Shown in pieces: positions 1 to 7,420 of a DNA stretch of 9,093 bases. The position numbers and the translations under genes were made by a program. Origin of the DNA: DATKEK01 sp035512195 (GTDB lineage: Bacteria; Pseudomonadota; Gammaproteobacteria; Burkholderiales; Eutrophovitaceae); NCBI GenBank assembly GCA_035512195.1, contig DATKEK010000097.1, positions 1-9,093 of the forward strand. Reading direction: 5' to 3'. The notes under the pieces were generated by a model that was not told the origin of the DNA, searched no databases, and saw only the letters and a list, made by a program, of their open reading frames with translations. Position 1 is the first letter of the stretch. Each line of letters opens with the position of its first letter.

Positions 1-108
1 CACGAAACTCGAAGTCAGATACAACGCTTCAGAGTGCTCGCCGAAGTGGCTGCGGTGTATGCCCGCACGCACCGCCAGGGTTTCCATCTCCAGTTCGTCC
101 CAACGCAT
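1..108 (-). CDS. metZ: O-succinylhomoserine sulfhydrylase, N-terminal fragment (runs off the left edge)
   Basis: This is the first 36 codons of a gene that continues beyond base 1. The visible protein begins MRWDELEMETLAVRAG and continues to GEHSEALYLTSSFV. The TLAVRAG...GEHSEALYLTSS pattern is characteristic of the N-terminus of MetZ, a cytosolic PLP enzyme of the cystathionine gamma-synthase family that makes homocysteine from O-succinylhomoserine and sulfide. The PLP lysine lies outside the window. The ATG at 106-108 has a good ribosome site on the minus strand (AGAGG, six bases upstream). MetZ following purF is the usual order in Beta- and Gammaproteobacteria, which supports the call. A related transsulfuration enzyme is possible from so short a fragment, but context makes metZ most likely. 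Confidence 0.88.
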   Translation of the reverse strand, partial: MRWDELEMETLAVRAGIHRSHFGEHSEALYLTSSFV

Positions 109-130
109 TCTCGACCTCTTCACATACCCC

Positions 131-158
131 TTTCCGGCGGGCGCAACCCGTCCGGAAA
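131..158 (-). other. Stable hairpin in the metZ leader
   Basis: Arms 131-137 (TTTCCGG) and 152-158 (CCGGAAA) pair perfectly. The stem continues with CGGG 138-141 against CCCG 147-150, leaving one bulged base at 151 and a five-base loop (CGCAA). No U-tract follows on the minus strand, so it does not look like a terminator. It ends about 12 nt upstream of the metZ Shine-Dalgarno, and its outer arm shares bases with the tail of the purF terminator, so the two structures compete for 156-158. It could be an mRNA-stabilising structure or part of a leader switch; no known riboswitch class is recognised. Confidence 0.5.
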
Positions 159-192
159 ACAAAAAACCCGCTCAGCTGTCGCAAAGCGGGTT
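156..192 (-). terminator. Rho-independent terminator downstream of purF
   Basis: On the minus strand an 8-bp perfect stem (AACCCGCT 192-185 with AGCGGGTT 172-165) encloses a 12-nt loop and is followed at once by TTTTGTTTT (164-156). This is a textbook intrinsic terminator for transcripts coming from purF, whose stop lies 118 nt upstream. It separates purF and the upstream cluster from metZ. The tail sequence TTTTGTTTTCCGG is identical to that of the terminator after fimV at the other end of the window. Confidence 0.85.
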
Positions 193-262
193 CGATGACC
201 GACGCGCTTTAGCTGGATTTTTAACGCGCCCGCAAGCTGTCCATCAAATCGGCGCGGAACAG

Positions 263-291
263 AAACTACTCCCGGCGGACACCGCTGTCAA
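263..291 (-). promoter_or_regulatory. Promoter-like pair in the purF-metZ gap
   Basis: On the minus strand a perfect -35 hexamer TTGACA (291-286) stands 17 bp from TAGTTT (268-263), which matches the -10 consensus at only three of six positions. A transcript would start near 256 and run through the terminator at 156-192 before reaching metZ. The -10 is weak, so this may be chance in a GC-rich spacer. If real, metZ would have an attenuator-like leader of about 150 nt. Confidence 0.3.
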
Positions 292-310
292 CCTGCCGGA
301 CGGGTCGGGA

Positions 311-1831
311 TCAATCGCTGGTGGCGAGATTCAGGTCGAGCTGGGTGCTTGCCGCCTGCTGACGGCGCAGTTCGCCGTCATTGCGCTGCGCTTCGACATC
401 GGCCAGGTATTCCGGTGTGATATCACCGGTGACGTAGACTCCGGTGAAGCACGAGGTCTCAAAATGCTGAATCGCAGGATTCACCGACCGGCAGTCTTCG
501 ACCAGATCGTCCAGATCCTGGTAGATCAGCCGGTCCGCGCCGATCTCGCGGGAGATTTCCGCATCGGTGCGGCCGAAGGCGATCAGCTCCCTCGAGGTGG
601 GCATGTCGATGCCGTACACATTCGGGTAGCGCACGGGCGGCGCGGCGGACGCAAAGAACACCTTGCGCGCACCGGCGTCGCGCGCCATCTGCACGATCTC
701 GCGGCTGGTAGTACCGCGCACGATCGAATCGTCAACCAGCAGCACGTTCTTGCCGCGAAACTCGGTATCGATCGCATTCAGTTTCTGGCGCACGGACTTC
801 CTGCGCACTTCCTGCCCCGGCATGATGAAGGTGCGCCCGATGTAGCGATTCTTGATGAATCCCTCCCGGTAGGCAATGCCAAGCCGGTCGGCGAGGTCCA
901 TCGCCGAAGGGCGGCTGGAATCCGGAATCGGGATCACCACATCGATGTCCAGCCCCGGGTGGTCGCGTTTGATCTTCTCGGCGAGGCTGCGCCCCATGCG
1001 CATGCGCGATTCATACACGGAAATTCCGTCAATCACCGAGTCGGGCCGCGCGAGGTAGACGTACTCGAAAATGCAGGGGAACTGCTGCGGATTGGCGGCA
1101 CACTGCCGGCTGTAGAAGTTGCCGTCGTAATCGACAAAAATCGCTTCGCCCGGCTCGACGTCGCGCACCAGATCAAAGCCCATCGCGCTGAGCGCCACGC
1201 TCTCCGACGCCACCATGTACTCCTGCCCCTGTTCGCTCTTCGACACGCCCACTACCAATGGGCGGATACCGTAGGGGTCGCGGAATGCCAGCAGGCCGTA
1301 GCCGGCGATCATCGCCACCACCGCATAGGCGCCGCGGCAGCGCCGATGCACGCCGGCCACCGCCTCGAATATGGTCTGCGGGTCGAGTTCGTACCCGGTC
1401 GCCGCCTCCTGCAGCTCGTGCGCGAGCACGTTCAGCAGCACTTCCGAATCCGAGCTGGTGTTGACGTGACGCAGATCTTGCCGGAACAGCTCTCGTTTGA
1501 GCTGATCGGAGTTGGTGAGATTGCCGTTATGCGCGAGCACCACGCCGAAGGGCGAGTTCACGTAGAGCGGCTGTGCCTCGGCAAACGACGCGGCCGAGCC
1601 GGCGGTCGGGTAGCGGCAATGACCGATGCCGATGTTGCCGACCAGATGACGCATGTCGCGGGTGCGGAAAACGTCCCGCACCAGTCCGCCGCCCTTGTGC
1701 ATCTGGAACTGGCTGCCGTCGCCGGTGACGATGCCGGCGGCGTCCTGCCCCCGGTGCTGCAGAATCAGCAGCCCGTCATAGAGCAGCTGATTGGCCGGCG
1801 ATCTAGAAACTACGCCGATGATTCCACACAT
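311..1831 (-). CDS. purF: Amidophosphoribosyltransferase (glutamine PRPP amidotransferase)
   Basis: PurF catalyses the first committed step of purine synthesis, making 5-phosphoribosylamine from PRPP and glutamine in the cytosol. The 506-residue protein is full length for the Gram-negative type. It starts MCGIIGVV, so the nucleophile Cys2 becomes N-terminal after Met removal, with no propeptide. The Ntn-type glutaminase domain covers roughly residues 1-235 and includes RYPTAG (73-78) and HNGN (101-104). The phosphoribosyltransferase domain follows, with VIPIPDSSRP (299-308) and the PRPP loop VLLVDDSIVRGTTS (363-376). The ATG has a GGAGG site 8 nt upstream. It begins 65 nt after cvpA, the classic cvpA-purF pairing, and is followed by a strong terminator, so it is probably the last gene of its transcript. 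Confidence 0.98.
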   Translation of the reverse strand: MCGIIGVVSRSPANQLLYDGLLILQHRGQDAAGIVTGDGSQFQMHKGGGLVRDVFRTRDMRHLVGNIGIGHCRYPTAGSAASFAEAQPLYVNSPFGVVLAHNGNLTNSDQLKRELFRQDLRHVNTSSDSEVLLNVLAHELQEAATGYELDPQTIFEAVAGVHRRCRGAYAVVAMIAGYGLLAFRDPYGIRPLVVGVSKSEQGQEYMVASESVALSAMGFDLVRDVEPGEAIFVDYDGNFYSRQCAANPQQFPCIFEYVYLARPDSVIDGISVYESRMRMGRSLAEKIKRDHPGLDIDVVIPIPDSSRPSAMDLADRLGIAYREGFIKNRYIGRTFIMPGQEVRRKSVRQKLNAIDTEFRGKNVLLVDDSIVRGTTSREIVQMARDAGARKVFFASAAPPVRYPNVYGIDMPTSRELIAFGRTDAEISREIGADRLIYQDLDDLVEDCRSVNPAIQHFETSCFTGVYVTGDITPEYLADVEAQRNDGELRRQQAASTQLDLNLATSD

Positions 1832-1896
1832 GGCTCAGGCCTCCGGGCCGGGCCGCAGCAACACGGCAACATGGGCTAACGCGACGAAAGTATAGT

Positions 1897-2400
1897 TCAA
1901 TCCCGCCCTCTCTCGAAGCTGATACGGCGGCGAATGTCGTCCGGCAATACCGGCGCGATCCACATCGCGGCCCTCTGCAGCGGCGCGCTGAACATCGCTT
2001 CGCGCCAGTACCGTTCCTGCGGCAGCGGGGTCAATCCGCCGAACAGCACCGCGATCATCGCGATCAGGCATCCCCGCGCAAGCCCGAACAGCGCACCAAG
2101 CGTTCGGTCGGTACCGGTGAGGCCGGTGATCTTGACCACCTTCGCGATCTGCAGCGACAGCAGGCTGAACAGCAGAACCGTTGCCACCAGCACCAGCACG
2201 AACCCCATTCCGAGCCGCACGTTCGGATGCGACACTGCGCCCGGCAACCAGCTCGCCACCACCGGCGCGCCGAACTTGGCCACCAGAAACGCGCCGATCC
2301 ACGAGGCGAGGGAAAGCACCTCCCGCACCAGACCGCGTACCACGCTGATGGCGATCGAAACGCCCATGATCAGCAGCAGCACGTAGTCGAATACCGTCAT
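1897..2400 (-). CDS. cvpA: CvpA family inner-membrane protein
   Basis: This 167-residue protein has the length and pattern of CvpA, named for its need in colicin V production in E. coli; its biochemical role is still unclear. Four hydrophobic segments lie at about residues 3-21, 28-50, 64-85 and 101-122. The family signature DRTLGALFGLARG (98-110) sits at the start of the fourth segment. The N-terminal MTVFDYVLLLIMG and the charged kink RGLVREVLSL (22-31) are also typical. The ATG has a GGAGG about 11 nt upstream, a slightly long spacing. The gene lies 75 nt after the SPOR gene and 65 nt before purF, as in many proteobacteria. The short C-terminal tail after the last helix is basic. Confidence 0.95.
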   Translation of the reverse strand: MTVFDYVLLLIMGVSIAISVVRGLVREVLSLASWIGAFLVAKFGAPVVASWLPGAVSHPNVRLGMGFVLVLVATVLLFSLLSLQIAKVVKITGLTGTDRTLGALFGLARGCLIAMIAVLFGGLTPLPQERYWREAMFSAPLQRAAMWIAPVLPDDIRRRISFERGRD

Positions 2401-2475
2401 CCGGTGCGCACCCTCCGGACGGGTGTGAAGAACGTCATGCTTTCGATCGGCTGACAGCGGTGCCGGAATTCGGCA

Positions 2476-3075
2476 TCAGTTGCCAAGCTGCACGATCGTG
2501 GCGTCGCCAATGACCAGCTTTCTCGCGCGCAGGCGCTCCCGCGCCTGCTCCGCGGTATCGCGCGATGGATAGGGGCCGACACGCACGCGCGTGCGCTCGC
2601 CGTTTGGCGTGCTGACAACCTCGGCATAGGCGCTGAACCGGTTCTCGCGCAGCTTTTCCAGCAACTGCCTGGCGTTCGCCGGGTTGGAGAATGCGCCCAG
2701 TTGTACCACGTAACCTTCGCGTGCGGCCGTCGGACCGGGTGCGGGTCTGACGGTTTGCGTCTGGGTCTGGGTCTGCGTCCGGGTCTCTGTCCTCGGCGCC
2801 GGAGCACTCGCCGGCGGCGGAGCAGGCGGCTCGGTGACCCGTGGCGGCGGTGGCGGCGGCTCGGGCGCCGGCAGCGGTGCCGCGGCATCGGGCTGCAGAA
2901 TCGGGGGAATATTGATCGCGATGTCCTCGCTGAGCGGCTTCGGCTCGTTATCGAGGATCATCGGCAGGAACACGACCACGACAAGCACCAGTGCTATGAC
3001 TCCCACCAGCCGCCGCCGTGCGCGTTTCTTGAGCTGAAGCTCGTCGTCGCTGAATGCTTTCGTCGTTTTCGCCAT
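2476..3075 (-). CDS. dedD: SPOR-domain inner-membrane cell division protein, DedD-like
   Basis: The 199-residue protein has the bitopic layout of DedD: a basic cytoplasmic N-terminus (KKRARRR, 16-22), one membrane helix (about 23-41), a low-complexity periplasmic linker, and a C-terminal SPOR domain (about 120-199) with YVVQLGAFSN (122-131) and RVRVGPYPSR (163-172). SPOR domains bind denuded septal peptidoglycan, so a role in cell division is likely. The linker is proline-rich (57-95) and then carries seven xT dipeptides (95-108). The ATG is 15 nt after folC with no clear ribosome site, suggesting translational coupling. Position between folC and cvpA matches dedD in other proteobacteria; the symbol rests on architecture and context, because linker sequences do not align across genera. 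Confidence 0.9.
   Translation of the reverse strand: MAKTTKAFSDDELQLKKRARRRLVGVIALVLVVVVFLPMILDNEPKPLSEDIAINIPPILQPDAAAPLPAPEPPPPPPRVTEPPAPPPASAPAPRTETRTQTQTQTQTVRPAPGPTAAREGYVVQLGAFSNPANARQLLEKLRENRFSAYAEVVSTPNGERTRVRVGPYPSRDTAEQARERLRARKLVIGDATIVQLGN
2753..2794. repeat. Hexanucleotide tandem repeat inside dedD
   Basis: Seven imperfect 6-bp units on the plus strand (GTTTGC, GTCTGG, GTCTGG, GTCTGC, GTCCGG, GTCTCT, GTCCTC) encode the dipeptide series RT ET RT QT QT QT QT in the SPOR protein linker. The unit is a multiple of three, so slippage would change linker length without breaking the frame. Confidence 0.8.
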
Positions 3076-3090
3076 TTTCGCGTGAGCGTG

Positions 3091-4350
3091 TTACGCAGAC
3101 TGCATCGCCCGGAGAACTGCGCTCACCGTGTAGAACGATCCGAACACGACGATTCTATCATTCCCGGCCGCGGTTTCCCGTGCCGCAGCGTATGCCTGCG
3201 CCGGATCGGCAAAACTCTGTGCGCCGGCAGCCGCGTCGCCGAGCGCGCTCCGCACTATTTCGGCGGCCGCCCCCCGCGGCACATCGAGCGATCCGATGAA
3301 CCACTGCGACACCATCGGGGCCAAGGCGGCAGCGACGCCCGCGATATCCTTGTCCGAGAGCATGGCAAACACCGCCAGCGTGCGCCCGTTGCAGGGCATT
3401 TCCGCGAGGCTGGCGGCAAGGGTGCGCGCAGCCTGCGGATTGTGCGCGACATCCAGCACCACTGCCGGGCGGCCCGGCAGCACCTGGAATCGCCCCGGCA
3501 GATCGACCTCGACCAGTCCCCGGCGGATGGCGCCCATGTCCACCGGCACGCGTTCGCGGACTGCCTCGAGCGCGGCGATTGCCCCGGCGGCATTGGCCAG
3601 TTGAAATCGTCCCCGCAACGCCGGGTGAGGCAGGCCCGCACGCCGTCCGGCTCCGCTCCAGTAATGCCACTGGTTGCCGTCGTCGCCAAACCCGTAGTCG
3701 CGCCCGGCCAGCGTCAATTCGGCGCCAACCTCGCGCGCGCAATCGAGCAGCGACCGTGGAGGATCCTCATCGGCGCAGATCGCCGGGTGGCCTGCGCGGA
3801 AGATACCGGCCTTCTCGCGCCCGATCGCTTCCCGGTCCGGCCCGAGATAATCCTGGTGGTCGAGGTCGACCGTGGTCACCAGGGCGCAATCGGCATCGAA
3901 GGCATTTACCGCGTCCAGCCTGCCGCCGAGCCCCACCTCCAGCACGGCGACATCCACCGATGCCTGCTGAAACAGGTCGAGCGCCGCCAGAGTGGCGAAC
4001 TCGAAATAGGTCAGCGAAACCTGTCCCCGCGCACTTTCCACGCGCTCGAATGCCTGGCACAGCGCAGCATCATCCGCGTTCCTGCCGGAGATGCGCACGC
4101 GTTCGTTGAACGCGAGCAGATGCGGCGAGCTGTACAGGCCAGTGCGATATCCGGCACCGGAAAGCATCGCCTCGAGTAACGCACAGGTGGAGCCTTTGCC
4201 GTTGGTGCCGGCAACCGCGATCAGCGGAAAGGCGGGCACAAGGCCGGCCGCGTCTCGAACCGCCGCAACCCTGTCCAGACCAAGGTCCACACCCTTCGGG
4301 TGCAGCCGTTCGATCCGGGCAAGCCAGTGTTCTAGGTTTGTTTGCGCCAA
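3091..4350 (-). CDS. folC: Bifunctional dihydrofolate synthase / folylpolyglutamate synthase
   Basis: FolC adds L-glutamate to dihydropteroate and then further glutamates to reduced folates, using ATP in the cytosol. With the TTG at 4348-4350 as start the protein is 419 residues, close to the 422 of E. coli. Mur-ligase motifs are in order: P-loop AGTNGKGST (47-55), SSPHL (74-78), TYFEF (114-118), VDLDHQDYLG (161-170), REKAGI (178-183, containing the expected carbamylated lysine) and C-domain LDVAHNP (299-305). The start is uncertain: between the accD stop and this TTG the frame has no ATG, GTG or other TTG, and no ribosome site is visible. The open frame continues upstream inside accD, including a CTG overlapping its stop. 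I prefer the TTG because homologous proteins begin shortly before the LEHWLARIERLHPKG segment. Confidence 0.93.
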   Translation of the reverse strand: MAQTNLEHWLARIERLHPKGVDLGLDRVAAVRDAAGLVPAFPLIAVAGTNGKGSTCALLEAMLSGAGYRTGLYSSPHLLAFNERVRISGRNADDAALCQAFERVESARGQVSLTYFEFATLAALDLFQQASVDVAVLEVGLGGRLDAVNAFDADCALVTTVDLDHQDYLGPDREAIGREKAGIFRAGHPAICADEDPPRSLLDCAREVGAELTLAGRDYGFGDDGNQWHYWSGAGRRAGLPHPALRGRFQLANAAGAIAALEAVRERVPVDMGAIRRGLVEVDLPGRFQVLPGRPAVVLDVAHNPQAARTLAASLAEMPCNGRTLAVFAMLSDKDIAGVAAALAPMVSQWFIGSLDVPRGAAAEIVRSALGDAAAGAQSFADPAQAYAAARETAAGNDRIVVFGSFYTVSAVLRAMQSA

Positions 4351-4403
4351 GCGCGCGAAGGGATGTGGAGCAACCGGAGTCCGGCGCCAGGACGACGCAC
4401 GGT

Positions 4404-5267
4404 TCAGACTGCAGGCACACGCATCAACTGCGTGATCAGATTCACCAGCCTGTCGCGCATCTGCCTGCGATCGACGATCATGTCGATGGCACCGTGCTCC
4501 AGCAGGAACTCGGCGCGCTGGAAGCCCTCCGGCAGGGTCTGGCGTACGGTCTGCTCGATCACGCGCGGGCCGGCGAAACCGATCAGCGCACCGGGCTCCG
4601 CAATCACCACGTCGCCGATCATCGCGAAGCTGGCCGACACGCCGCCCATGGTCGGATCGGTGAGCACGGATATGAACGGCAGCCGTGCCCGCGAAAGCTG
4701 GGTCAGCGCGGCCGTCGTCTTTGCCATCTGCATCAGCGACATCAGGCCCTCCTGCATGCGCGCACCGCCGCTCGCGGAAAAACACACGAAGGGAAGATTC
4801 TGCTCGCAACAGACCTGCACGCCACGCACGAAACGCTCGCCGACCACCGAACCCATCGAGCCGCCAAGGAAACGAAACTCGAACGCCGCAACCACCACAG
4901 GCACGGTCTTGATCGCCCCCTGCATGACCACCAACGCATCCTCTTCGCCGGTCTCCGCCACAGCCTGGGCAAGTCGCTCCGTGTAACGCTTGCTGTCGAC
5001 GAACTTGAGAAAATCGACCGGTTCGACCTCGGCGCCGATCTCGTAGCGCCCCTCCGGATCGAGCGTGCAGTCGAGCCGCTCGCGCGCAGTGAGGCGATTG
5101 TGGTTATTGCATTTTGGACAGACGCTCAGGTTCTTCTCGAGATCCGCGCGGTAGAGAACGGTTTCGCAGATTCCGCATTTGCTCCAGAGACCCTCGGGTA
5201 CCGCTTTTCTGCTGGCCCCGACGGCCCGCTTGATTTTCGGTGGAAGCAGTTTCTGCAGCCAGCTCAT
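4404..5267 (-). CDS. accD: Acetyl-CoA carboxylase carboxyltransferase subunit beta
   Basis: AccD pairs with AccA to move the carboxyl group from carboxybiotin to acetyl-CoA, giving malonyl-CoA for fatty acid synthesis. The 287-residue protein has the N-terminal zinc ribbon with Cys31, Cys34, Cys50 and Cys53 (CX2C-X15-CX2C). The crotonase-fold carboxyltransferase domain follows, with FRFLGGSMGSVVGERF (131-146), SASGGARMQEG (164-174), DPTMGGVSAS (204-213) and GFAGPRVIEQT (230-240). The open frame extends upstream to 5324, but those 19 residues run into trpA. The ATG at 5265-5267 gives the usual MSWLQKLLPPKI start and has an AGGAAA ribosome site just upstream. It lies 19 nt after trpA. The N-terminal half of AccD is reported to bind nucleic acid in E. 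coli; nothing here tests that. Confidence 0.98.
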   Translation of the reverse strand: MSWLQKLLPPKIKRAVGASRKAVPEGLWSKCGICETVLYRADLEKNLSVCPKCNNHNRLTARERLDCTLDPEGRYEIGAEVEPVDFLKFVDSKRYTERLAQAVAETGEEDALVVMQGAIKTVPVVVAAFEFRFLGGSMGSVVGERFVRGVQVCCEQNLPFVCFSASGGARMQEGLMSLMQMAKTTAALTQLSRARLPFISVLTDPTMGGVSASFAMIGDVVIAEPGALIGFAGPRVIEQTVRQTLPEGFQRAEFLLEHGAIDMIVDRRQMRDRLVNLITQLMRVPAV

Positions 5268-5286
5268 GGTTTCCTCGACGTTCGCG

Positions 5287-6090
5287 CTATGCGGCGCCGT
5301 CCATCGCGCGACGGACCCCGCCAAGCAGTGCGGTTACATTGGTCAGCACCTCGGCCGCCGGCGATTTCTCGATCTCCTGCACCAGCCAGCTGCCGATCAC
5401 GACCGCGTCCGACACCGCCGCGATCGCCTTTGCGGTGGCGGCGTCGCGTATGCCGAATCCGACGCCGATCGGCAGATGCACATGCGCCCTGATCTGCGGA
5501 AGCTTTGCGGCAACCTCCTGCAGATCCAGGCTCGCAGCTCCGGTGACACCTTTGAGAGAAACATAATAGACATAGCCGCTGGCCACCCGCGCCACATCAT
5601 CCATGCGCGACTCCACCGACGTCGGCGCCAGCAGAAAAATCGAGTCGATACCGCGCGGCTTCAGTTCGTTTGTCAGCGCGACGCTCTCCTCCGGCGGGTA
5701 ATCCACCACCAGCACGCCGTCCACGCCGGCGTCGCCCGCCTGCCGGGCGAAATTCGCGTAGCCCACGGCCTCGAACGGGTTCGCGTAGCCCATCAATACC
5801 ACCGGCGTGCCGCTGTCCTTGCTGCGAAAATCGGCGACGAATCGCAGAACGTCCTTGAGGCCGACGCCGTGCTTCAGCGCGCGTTCGCTGGAACGCTGGA
5901 TGGTCGGGCCGTCCGCCATCGGATCCGAGAAGGGCACGCCGAGCTCGATCACATCCGCGCCTCCGGCGACCAGCGCATGCATGATCGGCACCGTCATGTC
6001 CGGCGCAGGATCGCCCGCGGTAACGAACGGGATCAGCGCCTTGCGGCCCTGCGTCCTGAGTTTTTCGAATGTGGACGCGATGCGGGACAT
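5287..6090 (-). CDS. trpA: Tryptophan synthase alpha chain
   Basis: TrpA cleaves indole-3-glycerol phosphate to indole and glyceraldehyde 3-phosphate and passes indole through a tunnel to TrpB. The 267-residue TIM barrel matches the family length. Catalytic Glu49 (in DVIELGVPFSDP) and Asp60 (in MADGPT) fall at the same numbers as in the enteric enzyme. Other family motifs are GYANPFE (101-107), LAPTS (154-158), the phosphate-binding GVTG (181-184), GFGI (211-214) and VIGS (231-234). The start at MSRI is standard, but its upstream bases (ending CATAAGC) carry no convincing ribosome site. Unlike the tight or overlapping trpB-trpA junction seen in many bacteria, 112 nt separate it from trpB. Confidence 0.98.
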   Translation of the reverse strand: MSRIASTFEKLRTQGRKALIPFVTAGDPAPDMTVPIMHALVAGGADVIELGVPFSDPMADGPTIQRSSERALKHGVGLKDVLRFVADFRSKDSGTPVVLMGYANPFEAVGYANFARQAGDAGVDGVLVVDYPPEESVALTNELKPRGIDSIFLLAPTSVESRMDDVARVASGYVYYVSLKGVTGAASLDLQEVAAKLPQIRAHVHLPIGVGFGIRDAATAKAIAAVSDAVVIGSWLVQEIEKSPAAEVLTNVTALLGGVRRAMDGAA

Positions 6091-6092
6091 GC

Positions 6093-6182
6093 TTATGCAA
6101 GGGTGAAGGATGAAGGCGGGAGGAGAAAGTCGTGGTGCGCCATCCTCGAAACTGGCGTACCCGCAAGCAATTGGTCATTCAT
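6093..6182 (-). CDS. Possible 29-residue reading frame filling the trpB-trpA spacer
   Basis: An ATG at 6180-6182 opens 29 codons (MNDQLLAGTPVSRMAHHDFL, then nine more residues) ending in TAA at 6093-6095, just two bases before the trpA ATG. It has no clear Shine-Dalgarno and no family is recognised. Its 3' part is encoded by a repeat, so the peptide itself may be meaningless. Its possible value is positional: ribosomes finishing here would stop right at the poorly marked trpA start, which could restore translational coupling across the spacer. It could equally be chance, as a short open frame in GC-rich DNA is common. Confidence 0.2.
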   Translation of the reverse strand: MNDQLLAGTPVSRMAHHDFLLPPSSFTLA

Positions 6183-6202
6183 ACTTCTGACTTTACCCTT
6201 GC
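6096..6202. repeat. Inverted-repeat spacer between trpB and trpA with heptamer units
   Basis: The trpB-trpA spacer is bounded by a 12-bp inverted repeat with one mismatch: GCAAGGGTGAAG at 6097-6108 and CTTTACCCTTGC at 6191-6202. The right arm touches the trpB stop codon. The left arm continues as three 7-bp units on the plus strand (TGCAAGG, GTGAAGG, ATGAAGG; 6096-6116). The right arm, read on the minus strand, continues with looser 7-bp units (GTAAAGT, CAGAAGT, ATGAATG). The inner roughly 60 nt is not repetitive. This resembles the short heptameric intergenic repeats I recall from other proteobacteria, or a decayed miniature insertion; no target-site duplication is visible. Confidence 0.6.

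Positions 6203-7406
<1,204 letters not shown>

Positions 7407-7420
<14 letters not shown>

Noticed and set aside
185..200. GGTTCGA on the plus strand suggesting a tRNA T-loop
   Set aside because: The flanking bases do not form a T-stem and no acceptor or anticodon arms are present; the bases belong to the purF terminator stem and its flank.
59..1879. 606-codon open frame on the plus strand opposite purF, and similar long plus-strand frames at 2701-4179, 4338-5492 and 5179-6270
   Set aside because: They lie antisense to purF, folC/dedD, accD and trpA, which have full catalytic motifs. Their products are rich in Arg, His and Ala with no recognisable domain, the expected shadow of GC-rich codon bias.
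1889..1894. TATACT-like -10 just after the cvpA stop as a purF promoter
   Set aside because: No acceptable -35 hexamer is found 16-18 bp upstream (best is TTCGAG), and cvpA-purF co-transcription explains expression.
2461..2475. Small palindrome TGCCGGAATTCGGCA after dedD
   Set aside because: Only a 5-bp stem, no U-tract; too weak to call a terminator or an operator.
4351..4809. N-terminal extension of the folC frame (153 extra residues)
   Set aside because: It lies inside accD in another frame, has arginine-rich low-complexity composition and would make FolC far longer than the family.
5268..5324. Upstream start for accD adding 19 residues
   Set aside because: It would overlap trpA. The internal ATG has a good ribosome site and gives the conserved MSWLQKL start.
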